A DNA stretch of 64,000 nt, taken from contig QAZA01000025.1 of NCBI GenBank assembly GCA_003054695.1, forward strand, positions 267,955-331,954, written 5' to 3'. The translations under genes and the position numbers were made by a program. Source of the DNA: Verrucomicrobia bacterium LW23 (GTDB lineage: Bacteria > Verrucomicrobiota > Verrucomicrobiia > Methylacidiphilales > UBA1321). Under the pieces are notes generated by a model that did no database searches, had not been told where the DNA came from, and worked only from the letters and a program-made list of their open reading frames with translations. Positions 38,341 to 47,800 of this stretch are shown one piece after another (position 1 is the stretch's first letter; each line of letters starts with the position of its first letter).

Positions 38341-38813
38341 TAGAGCAAATGGCGTTGGCTGGTCATCCTGTCTCTCAAGAAGCTAAAGAAGCTAGGCCAT
38401 GCTTTAACCGCCTTTCCTCTCTTGGAATCTACGCAGAGAACCACTGTGTCCCTTATCCCAATATTGTCACAAACAAGTACATACTCCCCACCACCAGCGT
38501 AATTTGACAAAACAATGCCATTTTGAGGAAGCTCACTAAGGCCAGCCTTCGCTCGCATTTTTCTACATTTTTCAGTTTTACTAAGAACATTAAAGTACGG
38601 ATCCTCTGAAATTCCTGTAATATACTCCGTAGTGATACGGACATATCCATACTTTAGCACAAGATTTCTATAGTCTTTCGGAAAATGCACTCCCAGTCTG
38701 TTCTCATACTCTTGAACAGTGGCTTCGTCGGTTTGACCACGATACTCAAAATCCTCTTTGTCCTTGAGCTTTTCTTTCGCTCTGATTTCTTCGATGAAGC
38801 TAATTGCGTCCAT
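38340..38813 (-). CDS. SMI1/KNR4 (SUKH) family immunity protein
   Basis: 157 residues from the ATG at 38813, which overlaps the end of the RHS toxin gene by 14 nt. The SUKH pattern is visible: ATVQEYENRLGVHFPKDYRN, LVLKYG, then NGIVLSNYAGGGEYVLVCDN and a late strand VVLCVDSKRGK. SUKH proteins neutralise cognate nuclease toxins, often of the HNH group, by direct binding in the cytoplasm. The TAG stop lies within the CTAG target of the IS5 element, so the last residue or two could be non-native. An upstream ATG at 38870 is inside the toxin gene and unlikely. Confidence 0.8.
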   Translation of the reverse strand: MDAISFIEEIRAKEKLKDKEDFEYRGQTDEATVQEYENRLGVHFPKDYRNLVLKYGYVRITTEYITGISEDPYFNVLSKTEKCRKMRAKAGLSELPQNGIVLSNYAGGGEYVLVCDNIGIRDTVVLCVDSKRGKAVKAWPSFFSFLRDRMTSQRHLL

Positions 38814-41800
38814 AGGGATTTTTGCCGGGTTCGTAGTTATGAAGTTTCTCTGAGATATTCTTATTCTCATGAAACGAACGTTTCATAAGCCTCAGATTCT
38901 CAAACGCATTTGAACCACCTCGGGATAGCGGTACTATATGATGGACTACCCAGTCGTCTGGAACAAGTCCAGATTTCATTTTACTGAGGTCTGCCGGAGA
39001 AAATCGCCGCATGAACTCCGGCCTTGCATTTTCTGCAAATGTCTTCAGGTAGATTGCTCGATCACCCACATCTTTCGCATTAAATTCATCCCGGAGCTGT
39101 TGGGTCTGATCTGGTGGTCTTGTAGTGTATTCCTTGGTCTTACCGCCACCAAGATTTGTAGTATTGGCAGTCTCGTCCCATTGCGTTGGCTTCGAAGCAT
39201 CACCACCATACTCGTTGTGTACAAGTATCCGGGAGGTTCCAATATAGTAACATCTTTCTTTGTCTACCTCTATATTATACACAGAACGCAAGCCGCTAAT
39301 CGGAGAGATTTGCAGAACTTGCGTGTCTCCTACTGCAGTACGGAGCAGCTCATTTTTAAGCAAGTTCCCTGCAGGAACCCAACTATTACGTGTTACTGAG
39401 AAAATTCGGTGGCTGCCTGTAACGTGAATAGGCTCACTCTGTCCGCCAACGCGTACTTCGAATAGATTGCCGCAATTCCGCGAAAACGTCCCTGTTATCA
39501 GTTGCCCTCGTCCCCGAGTAATGGCTGGAGAAGCTGAAATCCCTTTGATTTCGGCCCAGCCTGTAATCCCTATTTCCCGCAAGTCTAGCCATATCTCAAA
39601 TGCACTGGCGGAGTGCGTACCAATTCCAGCTACAGGCCTACAGTGGGAATTCACGAGCCACTCAGAGGTACGCAGGAGTACGATTTCAACCGAATCGAAT
39701 GGGGGTTCGCTAGCGACTAGGCGCAGTGAGACACGGAAAAGGGATTCTTTGGAATCTGCAGAACTGCAGTCCAATAGAACGTCTCCTTGCGGTGTTCTTA
39801 CTCGTTGTCCGACTTCTAGTGATTCGATCGGTGTAAGGTTATCAGTAGTAGCTACGAGCGTTCCTGCTACAAAGCAGCCACCATTTTTTCCACACGTTCC
39901 CTTGGCGGTTTCTCCTCCGGGGATATCCATCTTGCCAGTGTTTGGCACGTCAAGGTCCGGCCCCTTTGTGGTCGCTTTGGCGCCCACGGCCGTCAGGGCT
40001 GCATTCTTCATGGAGCCCGTTATATCGCCACTCTCGATGGCCTTCGCCGTATTCACGCCGCCCACAATCACGCTTGCCACGGTATCCGCCTTGTCGATGA
40101 CTTTGGCGGCTTTGATAGCGAGGTTGGTGGCGCGGACGGCGAGGCCGCCGCCCATGCCTCCGGTGGCTACGTCGGCGACGAGGGCGGCGGTGTTGAGGGC
40201 CATCGACTGCGTGTAGTCATCGGCAGACATCTGGCCGGTGCGGTACTGATAGGTATCGTACAGGGCCATGCCTACCGTGAGGGCGGCGCTCCAGAAGAGG
40301 CCTTCGGGGTCGAACTTGCTCCAGGGGTTGCAGACGACGTAGGTGTAGACGTTGGGGCCGTTGACGAAGCCGGCGGGGTCGGCGGTGATGAAGGAGCCGG
40401 TTTCGAGGTCGCGGTAGCGGAAGCCTTCGTTGAGCAGGCCGGTGGGGTCTTCGTCTTTGGAGTTGCCGCGCTGGCGGTCGGCGCTGGCGCCGTACTCGTG
40501 GGGGCGGGTGCCGTAGGCCTCGTACTGGCCCAGGTAGGTGAGGCCGCCGGCGGAGTCGGTGCGGGCGATGATGTCGCCGCGTTTGTTGGCGTGGGCGAAG
40601 CTGGGGATGCCGTTGCGCAGGGAGTAGAGGACGCCGCCCACGCCGCCGCCGTAGTCGCTGCCGCGGATGTTTTCCACGGTGACGACGCCGCTCTCTACCT
40701 CGAAGGCGCTGGTGCCGCCGCTGAAGACGACTTTGGTGGCCTGGCCGCCGGCCTGGGATTCGTCGCGCACGATGCGGCGGGTGCGGTAGTCGTAGGTGTA
40801 GGTGTAGATTTTGGGCGCGCCGCTGGTGGGGGTGGTTTCCAGGCGTACCAGGCGGTTCTCGAAGTCGTACGAGTAGAGGGTGCTGCCGGAGTCGTCCCCG
40901 CCGGTGACGGTGCGGGTGGCGCGGTTGCCGGCGGCATCGTAGGTGAGGGTTACGGTGCGGGTGCCGTCGGAGTAGTTGAGGAGCTGGTTGTAGGCGTTGT
41001 AGGTGTATTCGGTGGCGCCGGGCGTCTCGCCGCCGGTGACGACTTTGCTGGTGCGGTTGTTGGCTTTGTCAAAGGTGTAAGCCGTGGTGACGTTGGCGGG
41101 GGGCGGGGTGACGAGGTTGGAGCCGTCGTAGGTGATGGCTTCGGTAGTGAGGCGGTTGCTGAGATCGTAGCTGTTGGTGACGGTGCGGTTGGGCAGATGC
41201 GCGGGATAGAATTCCTCGACGCGGATGACGTTGCCCAGGACATCGTGCGCGTAGTTAATCAGGCACAGCGCGCGGCCGGAGGCGGAGCGGGAGTGCTGGT
41301 AAATGGCGCGGTTAAGGGAGTCGAAGCCGGCTGTTTCGGTATCGCCGTTGGGGAGGATTTTGCAGACGACACTGCTGTTGTGGTCGTAGAAATACTGCGT
41401 GATATTGGAGCCTTCCGCCATTGTCATCAGGCGGTTCAGTGCATCGTAGGTGGAGACGATGGTGCGGCCGGTCTGCCCGTAGGTGGTCTGGAGGCGGTTG
41501 CCGGCCAGATCGTAGACGTAGGTGTGCGTGGCCCCGCCGGAGGTTTCCGTGGAGGCGCGGTTGAGGGCGTCGTAGGTATAGGTTACCGTGGCGGCGGCGC
41601 CTTTGGCGGGCTCGGTGACGGTGAGGATGTTGCCCGCACCGTCATAGGTAAAATGGCGGATGCTGTTGATGGCGTCGGCCGAATTGTAGATGACGGCCAG
41701 GGAGCGATTGCGCGCGTCGAAGGTGTAGTCGGTGATGTTGCCCAGCGCATCCGTGCGGCGCGTCTTGTTGACGGCGTTATAGGTGTAGGTAACGGTTTGG

Positions 41801-44800
41801 CTTAAAGGGTTGGTGCTCGTGAGGTTACGCTTGAGGCCGTCGTACGTAAACGTGGTGGCGCGATTGAGGCCGTCCGTCACCTTGGTACGATTGCCCACCT
41901 CGTCATACTCGTAGCTTACCGTGATTCCCGAGGCGTCCGTCGTACTGGTCAGGCGGTTGAGCAGGTCATACACGTTGTGGGTAACGCGACCGAGCGGGTC
42001 GGTAACGGCAAGCACGTTGCCGGAGGCATCATAGACGTTTTGCGTGTGCGGCTGGCTCACTCCGCCGCCGGGCAGGGGCACGGGCGGCGAGAAGACGTGG
42101 ATGGCGCGATCCGCGTCGTCGAAGGCGGTCGTGGCGGTGTTGCCTCGCGAATCCGTAACAGAGATGGTGCGGCCGCCCGCGTCATACAGCATGGTTTTGG
42201 TGGGCCGGCTTTCCGTGCCGCTCTCCGCGTCATACACCAGCGGGCTGATTTCCTGGATCTTGCGGTTGCGCGAATCAAAGACATTGTCCCACTGCTGCCC
42301 CAGCGGATTAATGGTGGAGATCACATTCCCCGCAGGGTCATACACGTTGCTGGAGGTCGGCCGCGCAGTGCCGCCAAGGCCATTGTTGACGGGCGGCGCG
42401 TAGGATACCGTTTGCCTGCCGGCGGCATCGTACTCCATATCGGCGGAGTGCCCGCGCTCGTTTGTGGTGCGGTGCTTGAGGCCCGTGGAGGTGTAGGCAA
42501 TCTGCGTTGTTGTCAGGTCCGCATTGGTTGTGACGAGCGGGCGATTGAGAGCATCGTAGGTTACCGACGTCTGGCGATTGAGCGGGTCCGTGCTCAAAAC
42601 AACATTGCTTACCTTATCATATTGCGTGGAGGAGACAGCGGTGGCGCCTCTCAGCTCATATTCAACGGAAGTCTGCACGGGTCTGTACAAATCATCATAC
42701 GTTACCGTAGTTACAAAACCTCGCGGATCCGTTGTACTGGTAGGCTTAAAGCCAGACGTATTGAAGGCGCTTCCGCCCGAGTTGGTGCCATAGACAAGCG
42801 TGGTCTCATTGCCCAGCGCATCCGTGATTTTGACAGGGCGTTGCAGCGAGTCGAATTCCGTCTCCGTAACACCGCCCGTGGGGCCTGTTACCAGGGTGTT
42901 GGACCCCACTGCATTGTATGCGAAGCTTGTGGTAATATCACCCGCATCCACAACTCCATCGCGGTTCATATCCCGCGTCTTAGAGGTTGTCCGGTTCATG
43001 ACATCGTACTGATACAACGTTTTGAAGCCGTTCTCGTTCGTTTCGGAAAGCTTGTTTCCTCTCAGGTCATACACCATCGATTGCGATGTACCATCCGCAT
43101 AAGTAACCCGCACAACGCGATTACGATTATCATAGTAAAACCACGTCGTATTCCCCCGCGGATCGGTCGTCGTCAGCCGGCTACCGTTCGCGTCATACGT
43201 ATTCGAGTTGGTTATCGCCAGCCCCGCCGGATCCACAACCTCCTGCGCCACCCGCCCGTTGGCGTCCAGCACGTACTCGGTCACCAGGTCCTGCACCCAT
43301 GCGGGATCGCCGGCCCCCGCCAGGGCTTTGCGCGTCGACTTTGTCATGACGCCTGGGAAGGTCGTGCTCCCATACTCCATCTCCGTCACCTGGATTGGCG
43401 CGGAAGCCCCTGGCGCAAACACCGACTCCTTTGTGCGTCGGCCCAGGGCATCCACCTCATACTCGGTGCGCCGCCCCTCCTCATCCGTCACGCTGCTCAT
43501 AATACGCGACTCGCCGGAATAGGTGAACGTTTTGGTATCGCCCAATGCGTTGGTCTGGCTGGTGGGGTCGCCGTAATAGCCGTTGACGGCTATGTTAGTC
43601 ATGATGTAGCGGTAGTCTTCGGACGCGGTCCAGGTATCGCCGTGGGTAAACGTGGTAGTGTTGCCGCTGAAATCGGTGACTTCCTTGAGTGCCATTGCGG
43701 CTTCTACATTAAACTTGAATGTCTCAGAACCCATGTAGGTGCCTGTCCCACTCAGTCCGTGCTCAAGGACCATAGTTTGGTAGCAGATGATCTTGGAATC
43801 ACTGCGACCGGTAGAAGGAGAGATTTTTCTGAACTTAGGCAGATCAATGATCTGAGCATCTTCAAAGCGATACGTTCTTACAAAGCCAGTAGCGTCCGTA
43901 ACGATGGTTTTGCGGTGTCCATCCAGAACCGGATTTCCATTATTGAATAAGATCTTGATCTCCGAATCGCTGGAAAACGTGCTGACGCTTCCGTCAGGCA
44001 TAGTTATCTTGGTGACCGGGCGTGGCAGTCCGCTCTGAGGATAGTATCCTGTATAGATAACCGGGTTATCCATATAGGTTTGCTTTGTGTGATCAAAGCC
44101 GGGGCCTGTGTTATCCAGCTTGTCGTAGCTGAATGTATAAGTACGCAGAAGAGGATCTGTTATCGTTGCCAGGTCCGCGTGCCAGGAGGGATAGCCCGGC
44201 TCATTGGGGCGCCGTGGCGTCGTATCTTCTTCGTAATCAAACGCGTAGGTATAAGTTGTAACGGCGCCATCCGCAGTGGTGACGTTGGTGAGAATGGGTG
44301 CGGCTCCGGCGTCAGCATCATAGGTATGGGTTGAGTAGGTAAAGCTTGTTTTGTTGCCGTTGGCATCCCACAAAGCGGTAATACGTCCGTCACTATTTTG
44401 CTCGATAGACAGTACAATTCCGGGTTGGTCTTGTACCTTGATGGTCATCGGGACAAGGTTGGTAGCATTGGCAAACTCGTAGACAAGTTTGTTGCCGACG
44501 CGGTCCGTTGCTTCTACCAGGCGGGCGTACTTGTGCGTAAGCAGGTGGGGGCTTCCGTTCCTGCGATCCGGAGGAATCGAAAGCTCCAGCGGAGTCATTT
44601 TATAGATAAGCGTGGATCCGTACTTACGTTTAAATGTAAACGTGACCGGAGTGCTTGATACATCAAGGGTAAGGCTGGTAAGGTTAGGCGTCTGTTGTTC
44701 ATTCTTTGCTGACGGCATTGGAAAGAATTTTCTCACTCCATTGTCATCGCTCCATTCCATGAATGTATGAACTGCGCCGGTTTCATCGGTTACGTGCACT

Positions 44801-47800
44801 TGAGGTGGCTCGCCGTTGTCAGCATTGGGGTCTGTCGACACGGTAAAGTGGATGTTGGGCGAGAGATTGCTGCTCCAGCAGGCGCCAAAGGGACGATCAG
44901 GATGCTCGTGAACGCGAAGTCCCGCGCGAAGTTTCCAGATTTCGGAGCGGAAATCCCGTCGCGCGGCAACCGCAAAGTCGCTGCCGGATACGGGCATATA
45001 AACATCCGTCGTGCTGTGGCGAAGACCAATCGTCAGGGCGTCCACAAAAGTCTCCTCTCGCTCCTGATCACTCTCCTCGGTTTGCTGGGGCTTTTCGTCC
45101 GACAAAGGCAGGCCATTGAGTGCTATTTTGCGATACTTGGGCCCCGAGGCCTCATCAAGCGGCATCGAGTAGTCCTTGGGCTCCTCGGTCGGACGATAGG
45201 TAAACCGGACGGAGTCTCGCCCCAGTTCAGAATTTATCGCCGTAATGTGGATAGTGTCGCCCGCGTTTGCCTGGGCATTCGGTTTGATAATCAGCGTACC
45301 GTTTGCGAAATCCCATGGATCCAAAATGACATTGTTACCGAGAGGAGCAGATTCTTCATCGTAGTTTGTAACGACAAACGAACCTAGATCCCCGGTGATT
45401 TGCAACGTTATTTCTCTGGGAAAATCCCAGTTCAACGTCCACGAGCGGAACGAAGCTTCCTTTTTTTGATTCTGTGCTATTTTGACTATTCTGCCTACAG
45501 ATGGCCACTGACCTTCTACTTCAATAAACTCCTGTGATTTGATATAGTCGAAACCTTCGTAGTTCTGAGAGTCAAGAAAGGGAGCATTGGCGGACACCGG
45601 AAACGGCCCGTTACCTCCATAAATTCCATACTGGAAATTGAGTTTGCTAGGAATAAATTCAAACCGATAATGCAGTGCCTCCCAAGGTATTTCAGTCGCT
45701 TCTTCCCCTTCGCCTATAATCAGAGGCGGCACCCATAAATTGAAGTCGTGAATAAAATAGATGGAAAAGAATTCATAGAACGGATACTGAAGCTCTCCAT
45801 GGTAGGTGTACTCGCCTAAAACAGCTGCAATAAAAGGAAGCCGCGCAGAGGCAAATCCGGGCAGCGAATAGGATTTGCCCGATCGGGCGATGACTTGGTA
45901 CTGGTAGTTGATGAGGGAATAGAGGTTGCTTTGCGAAAGCTCTGTAGCGGGCGTTGTCGCAATCGTCTGCCAGGGACCATTATCCTCGCGACGTTGAACG
46001 ACATAGGTGACATCATTCACGCCAGAGCTGGTCCACTTAAGCTTGAGCTTTCGAAAATCGCGTCCTTTGAGCGCTCCGTTCAGGTCATAGCCTTCGATCG
46101 GCGTGTATGGTTCGCCAGGTGCCGCATACGTAATCGACACCACAGGAGTGGGCAACGTTGGGGGCGGGACGAACGGGTCTATGTTTGGACCATCGCCGCC
46201 GCCTCCCGGGGTAGGGCTTTGCCCAGTCGACGTCTCGCCGACAGTAGCGGCGAAGCTGACGTGCCCGGCGCTGGCCACATACGGGGGTGTGGCGCGAACT
46301 TCAATTCCGTCACCTGGAGATCCTGCGGGATTGAGATGGGCCTCGGCTATGCCGAGAGAATCTGTACGGGCTGTGGAAGTGGAAAGTGTCCCACTTCCGT
46401 TGGCAACTGCAAAAGTCACAGGCGCGTTGGCAAGCGGCTGGCCGGCCTGGTTCATCACGCGCACCTGGAGGGGGAGTGGCAGCGGCTGGCCGGCCGGGCC
46501 GATCTGGTTGTTGCCGCTGACGATCTGCAGGCTGGGGAGGATGCCGTGGTAGTAGTCGTTGGGGTTGACACCTTGCTGGTGCGCCTGGCCCAAGGTCAGG
46601 CCATCACCGCTTGGTGTATGAGTGGCGGCGGTGCCGGAGAGGTTGCCGAGGTGTTGGATTTCCCAGGCGTCGGGGAGGGTGTCGCCGTCTCTGTCGAAGA
46701 GGTTGGCGAGGTCCTGCGGGGTGAGGGCGCGGGTGTAGAGGCGCAGGTCGTCGAGGGTGCCGGCGAAATAGCGGGGGGAGGGGAGGGCGGTGGTGTCGGC
46801 GCCGAGGTGGAGCGCGGCGGGGGTGAGGGCGCTGAGGTTTTCGGCGCCGGGGAAGGTGGCGATGGTGCCGGATGGGGCGCCGGGGCCGGACTCGGTGGAG
46901 ATGGTGCCGAGGGAAGGGGAGGCCAGGCTCAGCGCGCGCGGGGTAGCGTCGACGTAGATGCGGGCCTGGGCCGTTTCGCGATTGATGTGGACGACAACCT
47001 GATGCCACTGGTTATCCGTAAACGTGCTTTGCGTGGAAAAGGCGAGTTCGTCGCGAGTGGACACGTTGGCGCCCAGGCGGAACTCGACGGCGCCGGACGG
47101 GGTGAGGCCGAGGTAAAAGCCGTGGAAGCCGTCGGCGTCGCTCGAGCACTTCGCAAGTATTGGCGCCGCCACGTTGGTGGCGCCGGCCTTGAACCACGCG
47201 CTGAGCGTAAGGCTGGTGCCGCCCAGGCCCAGAGAGCTGGAGTGCGGTACCGTAACGTACTGCCCTACGCCGTTGAGCTGCAACGCTTTAGCAAAAGCGC
47301 CCGGCACCCGTTGCGCCGCGCCAGCCAGCGTGCCGTTGTTGTTGGCGGTCGAAGAATCGGCCACCGCGGTGCCTGTGGTTTCGTCCAACTTCCACCAGCC
47401 GGCCATGCCGTCCCCACTGAGGGTTTGCGCAATACTTGCGGTGAACGTCACCGGCTCCGCCGTGCCGGCCGCGGCGGTAATGGTGCTGGGCGGGGCGCTT
47501 GCCGCGGAGGGCAGGCGGAACCAGACCTCGGCATGGCCGGTCGCGTCCGTGCGCGGGGAAAGCTCCGCAAGTGTTACACCGCCAGAGGTTTCCGCGACGC
47601 CTCCGCCGGTTGTCGTGCGGGTGAAGGTGACGGGCGCGTTGACAAGCGGCGTGCCTTCGGCGTTGGTAATCAACACTTTAAGGGGCTCGGCGACAAAGGC
47701 GTCCGCCTCGCCGCTCTGGTTGTTGCCGCCGGCAATGGTGACGACAGGCGCTACGCCCTGGTAAAAGTCGGTGGGATCCAGTCCTGACTCATACGCCTGC

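Noticed and set aside
40498..47787. Several long plus-strand open frames (435-657 codons)
   Set aside because: They are antisense shadows of the RHS gene; the Gly/Val-rich or His/Arg-rich translations show no domains.
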